Origin: Pyropia yezoensis
Taxonomy: Eukaryota; Rhodophyta; Bangiophyceae; Bangiales; Bangiaceae
Length of the DNA stretch: 64,000 bases
Direction: 5' to 3'
Assembly (NCBI GenBank): GCA_009829735.1
Contig: CM020620.1
Location: forward strand, 19,876,020-19,940,019
The notes under the pieces were generated by a model. The model had not been told where the DNA came from, did not search any database, and saw only the letters and a list, made by a program, of their open reading frames with translations. Within the stretch, counting starts at the first letter, position 1, and every line of letters begins with the position of its first letter. This document shows positions 56,404 to 64,000 of this stretch, in pieces. A program made the position numbers and the translations under genes.

Positions 56404-57039
56404 GACACCTCGCACAGGCAGACGGACCTCTTTTGATGAGAAAGGGGGAAGGATGATCGGAGGGGGGAGGATGGGGGAGGAGCGCAAGTGTGGGGAGGGA
56501 GGGGCAGGGGCGAGGGAGGGGGAAGACGAGGCGAATAGGAGGGGGGGCGTGGGCAGGTGGAGCAGAGCGGCACATGAACGGGACAAGACAAGAAGGTCCT
56601 CAGCTAGGAGAGCACAGGGGGCCCAAGCATCTCTTTACATAAGGCACTGCCACCTGCCCTATGTACGACTGGCCACGCCGCCGCTCCATAACGCAAAGCT
56701 GGCGCGCACGCGCAGAAGAAAACGTAAAAGGCGCGACCCTCCCACGCAGAAAGTGGGGCGCTCACCCTCAGCTGACGAAAAAGTCGGGCACGCCGCGGAC
56801 GCAGGCGACTTGGAGGCCCGTCTTAGGGCGCGTTAAAAGGTCGAGCACGCCACGCATGCGTCTGGGTGCCAGCAAAACCGTCGGACTGCAGTAGGTTGAA
56901 CTCCAGACAAGGCATACATCTAAATCTATCTAAGTAGGAGTTGCAATCTGGGATGCGCCCTGGGCCTTGGCTTAAGACATCAAAGACCGTGAATCGTCCG
57001 CACGTGCCTTTGATTTGCGGCCCGCGCCTCTTTCGGACC

Positions 57040-58030
57040 AATATCACAAGTTGTGGGATGGTCAATTGGGATATATAAAACTACCTTTACCTGTCACTGT
57101 GGAACCTACCCGTGCAAGCGGCTGCCGTTAGGGCTATGTAACGCGCCGGAAACTTTCCAGCGCGCAGTGGACATGATTCTGGCCGGAGTACGGTGGCAGA
57201 TCTGTCTTGTGTACCTAGAGGATATCATTGTGTTCTCCCGAAGTCCGGAGGAGCACATTGGCCATCTTGGTCAGGTGTTCAAACTACTTGCTGACGCAGG
57301 TGTGTCACTGAAGGCGAGCAAGTGCCACCTCTTCACTCAGGAGGTAGAGCACTTGGGACATGTTGTCCGTCCGGGGCGCCTCAGTGTCAATGAGAAGAAC
57401 TTAAGAGCCATCCGTAAGGCTCAGTACTCCCGGACACAAACCCAGCTGAGGAGCTTCGTGAGGATGTGTAACGAGTACCGACGTCTCACAAAGGGGTTCG
57501 CCAAGGTGGCGAAACCGTTGAACGAGCTGGTCAGCTCGACGCTTCCAAAGAACCTCCCTCCCCCAAGTCGGGTGGGGCAGACGGCCTTTGGGACCCTTCG
57601 GAATCAGCTGATGAACCATCCCTTCTTGGCTATTCCCAGGTTGGGGGGTCACTACGTCCTAGACGTGGATGCTAGCTACGACCAACTTGGTTGTGTGCCG
57701 CTACAGAAACAGCCGGACAAGGAGTACTTGCCGGTAGGAAACTTCAGTAGGGGGCTGAACACGGCCGAGGGCAATTATGGAGTCACCAAGTTGAAAGGAC
57801 TCGCAGTGTTGAGGGCGGTGACGTCACTTCGTCACTACCTGGAGGGTGAGAAATTCCTCATCCGTTGTGACCTTCGCGCGTTGCAGTTCAACTTCAAGAC
57901 GGGTTGCACCAATACCCGCCTTAACAGGTGGCGGGTGCGGCTGGCGCCCTTCAATTTTGATATTGAGTACCGTCCCGGCCGGCAAAATGCCTTGGCCGAC
58001 GGCCTGCCTCGGGTACCTACCGAGGGGTAA
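57040..58030 (+). pseudogene. Reverse transcriptase (partial) and RNase H of the first Ty3/gypsy element
   Basis: The frame 57053-58030 begins mid-palm (KTTFTCHCGTYPCKRLPLGL, then CNAPETFQRAV), so fingers and early palm are missing. The catalytic YLDD box reads YLED (Glu codon 57218-57220). Thumb and connection follow (LGHVVRPGRLSVN, TQTQLRSFVRMCNEYRR). The RNase H-like domain comes next (YVLDVDASYDQLGC ... RHYLEGEKFLIRCDLRAL ... RWRVRLAPFNFDIEYRPG, ALADGLPR). It stays open to a TAA at 58030. With an incomplete polymerase and an altered active site, it is not functional. Confidence 0.85.
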
Positions 58031-58128
58031 GATACTAACCAAGTCGATGATCAAACCCGGCTCCGGTGGTAGCCGTGTCGGCTCCTGTGGCTCCTCTGGC
58101 TGCGCCAGTGTCACCTTCCGCCCCCGTC

Positions 58129-58449
58129 ATGCCTGACGGGGGTCCCCGTCTATGGTATGAGGGCGTTGACGCCCTCATTGACCGCGCGATGCGGGAGGGT
58201 ATCTCTGTTAGCTGGGGAGATATCCCTCCAGGTGCTGCGCTGGTTGGGTCCGCGCGTTGCTTCGGTGGCGTGCTGGACCGCCTCCAGTCCGCTCTGGCGG
58301 ACGTGGAGGCTGGCCGCAGCACCCTCGTCCAGCTATGCACCGAGGTAACTCGGGTGATTGTCCGTCGTGAGATTGCCGACCAGTGGAGCATGGAGGTGTA
58401 CGCGCTTATGCGCGAGTGGCCTCCCTCGGGCAGTGGGTCTACTCACTGA
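58129..58449 (+). CDS. Small ORF downstream of the RNase H, unrecognised
   Basis: From ATG 58129 (MPDGGPRLWYEGVDALIDRA) a 106-aa frame runs to TGA 58449; it is open further upstream without ATG to 58066. Composition is balanced and helical (VLDRLQSALADVEAGRSTLV, LCTEVTRVIVRREIADQWSM). It lies where integrase would be expected in a Ty3/gypsy element but shows no integrase motif. It may be a retroelement accessory remnant, or chance. Confidence 0.3.
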   Translation: MPDGGPRLWYEGVDALIDRAMREGISVSWGDIPPGAALVGSARCFGGVLDRLQSALADVEAGRSTLVQLCTEVTRVIVRREIADQWSMEVYALMREWPPSGSGSTH

Positions 58450-58855
58450 GGAGTGCTATTGTTTGTGAGGGAGAGAGACCCGGAGACCCTAATGGTGGCC
58501 GGGTAGTAGTGAGCATAAACTCATCCGCCGCTGGGGCGTTTGCATGATACCGATGCCTGCCATTGGGGAGTACCCCGTCTGACTTAGCCGTGGCCTGCCT
58601 CGGTTCTTTCCCGCGCCCCCCAACCCATCCTGGTTTGCTAATACTCATGAAGGTCAACCTTCCTTGGTCCGTCACTTGCCCCATGGATGAAGGTTTGCAT
58701 TGGTGTAAGCCTCAGGTTACTTTGAAATTATCGGAGTTAGTCATCTCCTTCAAGTAAACTTGTAATAATCAGTAACTTACTTAGTTTGCCTAAATCCGCT
58801 CCAACTTAGTGAGCCTAAGTCTTGCCGAATCCATGTGACACCCTACTTAGTAAGT
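58450..58855. other. Junction between the two LTR elements, probably containing 3' LTR sequence
   Basis: A purine-rich tract (tgagggagagaga, about 58466) could be the polypurine tract of the plus-strand element. A G-rich tract on the minus strand at about 58874-58862 (read ttggggggtgagg) fits the polypurine tract of the second element. The interval should hold 3' LTR material of one or both, but no matching 5' LTR is in the window to prove it. Confidence 0.4.
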
Positions 58856-58900
58856 ATAAGCCTCACCCCCCAACAGCCGAAGTCGGTGTCGGTTGGGTTG

Positions 58901-60138
58901 TTACAGTAGGCGTCGTCGCCTCATGTATGGCATGAGAAGTTGGCGGGCTATATTTTCCGCCTGTTCCCAGGTGGGTGAGTCGTATCCGACCCACATCACC
59001 TTGACGTACCAGGGTCCTGGTAGGTCCGGATCGGTGTGTCCGACCACGCTCTCTACTTGGTATGGAATCCCATCCGGTCCCACCGGGCATCTGACCGGTG
59101 GGTTGTAAGAGCTCCATGTAGCAACCCAGCGGGTACCGGCTGAGGCTGTTCCGGCTTCGGAGCAGGTGTCACATCATTGAGGTTGATGCGTTGTATCTCC
59201 ATATCGGAGTGCAGGATGACAGAGTGATCATCTTTGTGTAAGATCTGGTACGGTCCCTTGACCGGTTGCATAAGCTTGTTCCCTCGGAACTTCTGTTGTC
59301 TGATGTAGACCCAGTCACCTGTTACCAGGGTTGCGTTGCGTACCCGTAGCCGGGCGTCAAAGTTCTTCTTGTATCGAAGTTGTGTTCGGTCAAGGGCACC
59401 CTTGTGCTTTGGAGTCATCCACGAGAGCTTGGCCAACCAAGCTAAGTGGATGCGTTCGGCCGGTCGGCCCTTCGGTATGTCATACCGGGTGCATCTGCCC
59501 GGTGGCAGCGTCAGGTTACCGACGCCCATCGGCATGACCCATTCCAGTGAGGGAATGCTGGAACTCCGGTGGGGCCTGGCATTGCATGCCAGGGTCAAGA
59601 CGGACAGAAGCCTGTCCCACGTCTTCGTGTGCTCCGCCACTTAGCATTGGAGCATCTTCACGATGGTGCGGATGAACCGCTCCACCTGCCCGTTGGATTG
59701 CGGGTGGTAGTCGGATGCCCGACGGGGTTCGATACCGAACATGCCCAGGACCTTAGTGCAGAATGCTGACGTAAGGTTTGCTCCGTTATCGGAGAGGAGT
59801 TGCTTCATTACTCCGTAAGCACTGATCGAGTGGTCAACCACTGCGTTCATGATGGTGTAGGCCGTATCGTTCGGGATTGCTAGTGCCCGTGACAGCTTAG
59901 TAAAGCGGTCCGACATGACCAGGATGTACCTGTTCCCTTCTTCCGTTACCGGAAGCGGCCCGAGTATGTCGATAGCGACTTGCTCGTTGGGCCCATCTGG
60001 GGGGAACAGTTTCATAGCGGATGCTCGCCTATGAAGACTTATACGATTCCGTGCACACGGGTGGCATCCCCGCACGTGGTCGATTACGTCGACGGCCGTA
60101 GCTGGCCAGTAGAATAACCTTCGCATTGCTGCGAACAT
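58901..60138 (-). pseudogene. Integrase and chromodomain of the second Ty3/gypsy element, disrupted
   Basis: The core integrase (60138-59641) keeps the D,D-35-E residues: VAIDILGPLP, LLSDNGANLT and NGQVERFIRT. It stops at TAA 59643-59641, after which the same frame continues as AEHTKTWDRLLSV ... YKKNFDARLRVRN ... VYIRQQKF ... GPYQILHKDD. Near 59090 a frameshift leads to GIPYQVESVVGHTDPDLPG and WYVKVMWVGYDSPTWEQAEN, a C-terminal chromodomain with its aromatic residues (Y, W, W). The zinc-binding HHCC region before the core is also broken, by a TAG near 60162-60160 and a frameshift near 60145. Chromodomain integrases target heterochromatin; this one cannot be made intact. Confidence 0.85.
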
Positions 60139-60182
60139 GCGCGAACCCCCGGGTGTCCGGCTGTGGGGTTCTCGTGTTCTCG

Positions 60183-62996
60183 CTACATGACGGCTTGCCG
60201 TAAGGACACGGGAACCACGACCTGATGTCGTCCATCGGTGGGTGCCCGCCGGTATATGAGGCCGTCCTCATTCTCGGAGAAGATGCCGGCCGTGCCGGCC
60301 AGGAGGTTGTCACGATGGCGTTTACAGTCGTCGTCATTGGCCTGTGCCTCGCGGAAGTCCGCGAGGGTCAATGGGCACGCAAGGTGTGCCATGGTATGGT
60401 CAACCATACCTTGGGTGGCGTTCCCCACCATGCAAACCGGTATAACCGGAATGTCCTCGTCCACCTGTCGGGTATCCCCGCTTGGAGTATCGAGTCGCGA
60501 CAGCGCGTCCCCCAGATGATGGGTGGAGCCGGGCTTATATATGGTCCGGTAGTCGTGCTCGGCCATCTTCAGCCTCCACCGGGCTAGCCGACCGTGGCTG
60601 TCGGAATCCTTGTCACCAAGGTTGAGAAGCCATCGTAAAGGTTCGTGGTAGGACCTTACGATGAACCTGGAACCTTCCAGGTATGGCCGGAGCAGGTGCA
60701 CTGCCCATATGACTCCGAGGCACTCGCGCTCGGTGGCACTATAGTTACGCTCAGCCGGGTTGAGTGTCCGGCTGAAGTACCCTACTGGACGTAGGTCCGG
60801 GATAGCATTATCGCTACCGATGACGGTCTCACCTTGTAACAGGGTGCATCCCACTTGGGTATCGCAGGCATCGACGTCGATGACCAAGGTCCCGCGTCTA
60901 TGCGGCAACGCAAGCACGTGTGGGGCTAGCAGAGCGTGCTTGAGCAGCTCGAATGCCTCTCCCTCGCTGGGCGAGGGAGGTTGGAGTACCTTTGGCAAGG
61001 CGCTGCTCGTCAGAACCGTTAACGGTTTGGCTATACGAGCGAAGTCCTTGACGAACCGTCGGTATACGTTGCACATCCCCAGGAAGCATTTCAGCTGTGT
61101 CTGGGTGGTTGGGTATCGCGCATCCCGGAGGGCCCGGGTATTAGCTTCGAGCACTCCCAGTTTACCTGGTGTGATCTGGTGACCCAGATACTCGACGGTC
61201 TGCTGAAAGAAGGCGCACTTCTTGAGGCGCAGGGTTACCCCGGCGTTCCGAAAGAGGGTGAGTACCTCGTCGACATGATGCACATGGTCATCCATGTTAC
61301 GCGAGAAGACGATGACGTCGTCCAAGTACACCAGGCAGTTATGCCACTTGACTCCCGACAGTACAATGTCGATGGCCCGCTGGAATGTGGCGGGGGCGTT
61401 GGAGAATCCGAAGGGCATCCTTAGGAACTCGTACACGCCACTGTGACTGACGAACGCCGTCTTGGGGATATCCTCTTCCGCAACTGGGATCTGCCAGTAC
61501 CCGGCATTGCAGTCGATAGTGGTAAACACTGTGGCCTCCCCCAGCGAGTCGATGCACTCGTCCATCCTTGGTAAAGGGTATGAGTCTTTCTTGGTAACCA
61601 ACTTGAGGCTTCGATAATCGATGCAAAACCGAGGGGTTTGATCCTTCTTCGGTACGATAACGACTGGGGCGCCCCACTCCGACATCGAAGGTTGGATCAC
61701 CTTTGCTTCGCTCATCCTCTTCACTTCTCCATCAAATATCTCTCGTTGCATAGGTCCCGCGCGATGCGGTTGCGACCGCGCTGGTCGAGCACCTGGTACC
61801 AGGTCTATACGGTGTTGGGTCGCCCCAATGGTACCCAGCGCCCCGCCGGTCCACATGACGTCATGCCTTCTTAGCGTCCGTCGTACCCCTTCAGCTACCG
61901 AAGGGGGAAGGTGGTCGAGGTCAGCCTCGGCCAGTGCCATCAAGGCTTCTTGGTCCTTTGGCGGCATGTCCGCCGGAGCTGTCGATGGGTAAGGCTTCCC
62001 ATCATCGGGTTGCCGCCGCTCGGTGGTCTCGGCGACCGCCAGTACCTCAAGTGGTTCCACTTGACCTTCCTTGTCAGGGGTAAGGATATCTCCTTCGTAG
62101 AGCTCGGCAATCCCGAGGATAATTCCCTTCGGGAGGGTGACTGCCTTACGGCGATAGCTTGCCAGCACGAGCAGTGCTGAACCTCCCGCTGGGAGGTCTA
62201 CGATACCGTTAGCCATGGTCAACCCATGGCGCTTGTAGGTTCGTAGGTTGGACTGGACTCTGCAGATGCCTGCGAGGTCACAGTTAACCGGGAGGACGGT
62301 CTCCGATAACGGCTCAAAGCGAGTCCGCTTGGCCAGCCGGAGTGTCTTCGGTTCTACACTTGCGTACACCTCAGCCACGTTAACGTGGCTCCCGTGTAGC
62401 GTCAGGTCCCTGAAGATAGCTGTCTGTCCTCTCTTCGTCCCGTCGGCTTCTTGTAGCTCGACGGTCCTCCGGCCCGGCCGGATTGCATCCACGTGAACGT
62501 TGATGAAGGTGCACCCCAGTATGCAGGGCACAGATAGAGTCTCACACACCAAAAAGTCAACTTCCGTAGTGAGCTCCCCGATGGTGACCCGTAGCGACAT
62601 CGCTGCGGTCGTACGAATGAGACGTCCATTTGCGTCCTTGATCGTGGGTCCCCGAGCAACTCTGACTCGCGGGAGCCACTTGTCCGGGAGGGTATCCTTC
62701 CGGATCAGGTAAGGTCCAGCCCCTGTATCCAGTACAGGGTAATACGATCGGGTCGACTGAGGGTCAACCCCCAGTGTGGCTGATACCTTGAAGTTCTCCA
62801 AGGTGAACAGTACGTGGCCTACACCGATATCCGGTGTAGCTCGGGCATCCTGAACAGGGCCCTTGTCTGGTTCCATGTGACGGGGCTTTCCGTCCTCTCC
62901 TCCCAACCTTGGTGGTTGGTCATCAATCCCCTGACGCCGCGTCGTCGGGGCCGGAAGGTGTACCCGGGGGTTGATGCGGCGTCGGCTGAACCGCAC
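60183..62996 (-). CDS. Protease, reverse transcriptase and RNase H polyprotein of the second Ty3/gypsy element
   Basis: This is an uninterrupted 937-codon frame; the first codon of the open frame is GTG, so the real start is upstream or made by frameshift from gag. The protease has YPVLDTGAGPYLI (active-site Asp) near residue 90 and CILGCTFINV. The reverse transcriptase runs from about 420, with FCIDYRSLKLVTKKDSYPLP, TIDCNAGYWQIPV, MPFGFSNAPATFQRA and the catalytic YLDD in NCLVYLDDVIVFS. RNase H follows (LVIDVDACDTQVGCTLLQ, SATERECLGVIWAVHLLRPY, RRKM-type tail, HHLGDALSRL). The start of the integrase zinc domain is reached before the frame ends at the TAG near 60183 (after LRQAVM). Overlap and frame relative to gag suggest programmed frameshifting, not proven. 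Confidence 0.88.
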   Translation of the reverse strand: MRFSRRRINPRVHLPAPTTRRQGIDDQPPRLGGEDGKPRHMEPDKGPVQDARATPDIGVGHVLFTLENFKVSATLGVDPQSTRSYYPVLDTGAGPYLIRKDTLPDKWLPRVRVARGPTIKDANGRLIRTTAAMSLRVTIGELTTEVDFLVCETLSVPCILGCTFINVHVDAIRPGRRTVELQEADGTKRGQTAIFRDLTLHGSHVNVAEVYASVEPKTLRLAKRTRFEPLSETVLPVNCDLAGICRVQSNLRTYKRHGLTMANGIVDLPAGGSALLVLASYRRKAVTLPKGIILGIAELYEGDILTPDKEGQVEPLEVLAVAETTERRQPDDGKPYPSTAPADMPPKDQEALMALAEADLDHLPPSVAEGVRRTLRRHDVMWTGGALGTIGATQHRIDLVPGARPARSQPHRAGPMQREIFDGEVKRMSEAKVIQPSMSEWGAPVVIVPKKDQTPRFCIDYRSLKLVTKKDSYPLPRMDECIDSLGEATVFTTIDCNAGYWQIPVAEEDIPKTAFVSHSGVYEFLRMPFGFSNAPATFQRAIDIVLSGVKWHNCLVYLDDVIVFSRNMDDHVHHVDEVLTLFRNAGVTLRLKKCAFFQQTVEYLGHQITPGKLGVLEANTRALRDARYPTTQTQLKCFLGMCNVYRRFVKDFARIAKPLTVLTSSALPKVLQPPSPSEGEAFELLKHALLAPHVLALPHRRGTLVIDVDACDTQVGCTLLQGETVIGSDNAIPDLRPVGYFSRTLNPAERNYSATERECLGVIWAVHLLRPYLEGSRFIVRSYHEPLRWLLNLGDKDSDSHGRLARWRLKMAEHDYRTIYKPGSTHHLGDALSRLDTPSGDTRQVDEDIPVIPVCMVGNATQGMVDHTMAHLACPLTLADFREAQANDDDCKRHRDNLLAGTAGIFSENEDGLIYRRAPTDGRHQVVVPVSLRQAVM

Positions 62997-63073
62997 TCTC
63001 CGTGGGGCCTTCCCCGCGGCAGTCCGGGGTGGCTTGCTAGGGCTACCCCAGCGAACCCGCGTCGTCCTTCCTC

Positions 63074-64000
63074 TTACTCGTTTCCCGTGCTCGGCCGGGT
63101 ACTATCTTCCGGGATAACCGGGAGAGGAGGTGCCTCCTCGACTGCCAGTGCTCCTCCTGAAGCTTGCTGCGTACCCGGTGCCGGGCCTCGGGCGGGATAC
63201 CCCCCAATGGATGCCTTGCGTTGCGCCGCTGCCCGTCGAGATTTCTCCGGAATGAGCGGGCATACGGACACCCAGTGTTGGGGGTCTCCGCACAGCATGC
63301 ATCCGTACGTGCCGGCCGTCCCGGGCGTCCGCGTCGGGTTGGCTCCATAGGTCCGGTTGCCTGCCTCCGGCGCCCGAGTGCCCGCCCCTTGGTAGGCCTT
63401 GGGTCCCGGTGCCAGCCGGAACATGGACTCCCCCAACCTGTTGGCTGTACCAGCGATGTGCGGAGGTGCCTCCGTACGTACTGCCCATGTCGGCAGGGGC
63501 TCGTGGGGGTTAACCGAAACCGGGGCATACCACGTAGTCCGCACATGTGGGACGCGCCGTCCCGCTCCCTCGTCAACCTGGAACTGGGTCCCAGCCGGGG
63601 CGATGTACGATACCGTACCATGCTCATCGATCACCGGCGTCGCCGGTAGCAACAGGTGGCCCTGTTGGTCGACTAGAGGTTCATCCTCACCGGTAGGGGT
63701 ATGTTCGGTTTCCACCAGTACTGGTGCGGCCTTACGTTCCCCCTTCTCTTGCCTCGATACCGGGCTAAGACTGGGCTTGCCTCCCTCACCCTTGGGCTTC
63801 GGGGCCAAGGCGTATTCCGGGTGTAGCACCCGGTAGGCTTCCCCTAGGGACTTGCACATATGCATCAGTCTACTGAAGCTCGTCCGAGCCGTATTGGCTC
63901 CCCGCGCGGATATCCGCACATAGTTCGGTACTCCTGCGAACAGGATGGCCCGGAGTTTCCTTTCACCGAGGAGCTTCCCCAGCTCGTAGTCGAGCTCTTG
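63074..64000 (-). CDS. Gag of the second Ty3/gypsy element (N-terminus beyond window)
   Basis: The frame is open from the window edge (QELDYELGKLLGERKLRAIL) to TAA at 63074. The first ~50 visible residues look like the capsid C-terminus (FAGVPNYVRISARG ... SLGEAYRVLHPEY). A long Pro/Gly/Thr linker is followed by one intact CCHC zinc knuckle, CMLCGDPQHWVSVC, at about 63300-63256. The C-terminal tail is basic and then Ala/Pro-rich. It is in a different frame from the downstream polyprotein. Gag packages the element RNA. Confidence 0.8.
   Translation of the reverse strand, partial: QELDYELGKLLGERKLRAILFAGVPNYVRISARGANTARTSFSRLMHMCKSLGEAYRVLHPEYALAPKPKGEGGKPSLSPVSRQEKGERKAAPVLVETEHTPTGEDEPLVDQQGHLLLPATPVIDEHGTVSYIAPAGTQFQVDEGAGRRVPHVRTTWYAPVSVNPHEPLPTWAVRTEAPPHIAGTANRLGESMFRLAPGPKAYQGAGTRAPEAGNRTYGANPTRTPGTAGTYGCMLCGDPQHWVSVCPLIPEKSRRAAAQRKASIGGYPARGPAPGTQQASGGALAVEEAPPLPVIPEDSTRPSTGNE

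Larger units (their letters stand above)
52956..56900. mobile_element. PIF/Harbinger DNA transposon nested in the Ty3/gypsy element (ends approximate)
   Basis: A Harbinger-type transposase gene (+) and a Myb/SANT-like second gene (-) face each other tail to tail between the two halves of the retroelement. This two-gene content is the known organisation of PIF/Harbinger elements. I could not find convincing terminal inverted repeats or a 3-bp duplication, so the limits are placed where gypsy homology stops and resumes. Confidence 0.65.
50578..58449 (+). mobile_element. Decayed Ty3/gypsy LTR retrotransposon, interrupted by a PIF/Harbinger element
   Basis: Gag and protease remnants (50.6-52.95) and a reverse transcriptase/RNase H remnant (57.05-58.03) lie in the same orientation on either side of an inserted DNA transposon (about 52.96-56.9). 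The N-terminal half of the reverse transcriptase is missing and no integrase is visible before 58.45 kb, so the element also suffered deletions. LTRs were not identified, and the outer limits given are those of the recognisable open frames. Confidence 0.7.
58856..64000 (-). mobile_element. Ty3/gypsy chromovirus-type LTR retrotransposon, partial (runs off window)
   Basis: Read on the minus strand the order is gag (CCHC knuckle), protease, reverse transcriptase, RNase H, integrase, chromodomain and a G-rich polypurine-like tract. This is the canonical Ty3/gypsy chromovirus arrangement. The 5' end, including the 5' LTR, lies beyond 64000. Protease to RNase H is intact; the integrase and chromodomain part carries at least two nonsense codons and two frameshifts. 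Confidence 0.85.

Noticed and set aside
52956..56900. Search for Harbinger terminal inverted repeats at tcgacttta/taaaaggtcga near 52937 and 56837
   Set aside because: The similarity is short and imperfect and does not extend inward, so it was not accepted as element ends.

Overview
The window looks like nuclear DNA of a photosynthetic eukaryote, most likely a bangiophyte red alga of the Porphyra/Pyropia type. This is inferred from very high GC with long C/G homopolymers, few and short GT-AG introns, Phe/Ser/Arg-rich presequences, a cyanobacterial-type B12/radical-SAM protein, a cytosolic-type alpha-glucan phosphorylase with no obvious transit peptide (as in floridean starch metabolism), a nucleoporin NDC1, and eukaryotic DNA and LTR transposons. 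No rRNA, tRNA, CRISPR or bacterial operon structure was seen.

Layout. 1-4.1 kb is gene-poor, GC-rich DNA. A secreted CAP-domain protein (4.11-5.41, +) is followed by alpha-glucan phosphorylase (6.50-9.42, -, one intron), a poorly resolved secreted protein (10.5-12.1, -), nucleoporin NDC1 (12.27-14.59, -), the B12-binding/radical-SAM protein (15.08-17.00, +) and an unrecognised 494-aa protein (17.46-18.95, -). A pogo/Tigger-like DNA transposon with perfect 44-bp terminal inverted repeats occupies 20.28-22.14. Next come an extremely C/G-rich stretch, a secreted LPMO-fold (chitin-binding type-4-like) protein (25.04-26.12, +), a tetraspanin-like protein (26.57-27.31, -), a trypsin-like fragment (about 28.9-29.8, +) and low-complexity DNA. 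A multi-exon gene with an HPC2/ubinuclein-type motif lies at 32.44-34.89 (-).

The right half is dominated by mobile or decaying DNA. It holds a frameshifted RHS/Crinkler-type NTPase (35.5-38.4, -), a 1.54-kb non-autonomous element flanked by TA (42.85-44.38), a beta-propeller-like gene cut at its 5' side beside a Tigger-type transposase (44.7-47.4), and a decayed Ty3/gypsy element (about 50.6-58.4, +). That element is interrupted by a PIF/Harbinger element carrying a transposase and a broken Myb-like second ORF (about 53-56.9). A second Ty3/gypsy element, a chromodomain-bearing chromovirus on the minus strand, runs off the window end (58.86-64.0).

The single-copy genes do not form an operon or a common pathway; they are independent eukaryotic genes. 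The most informative parts are the nested transposons and several proteins that keep a fold but have lost a key catalytic residue: the LPMO-like protein, the Tigger transposase, the RHS-like NTPase and one reverse transcriptase.
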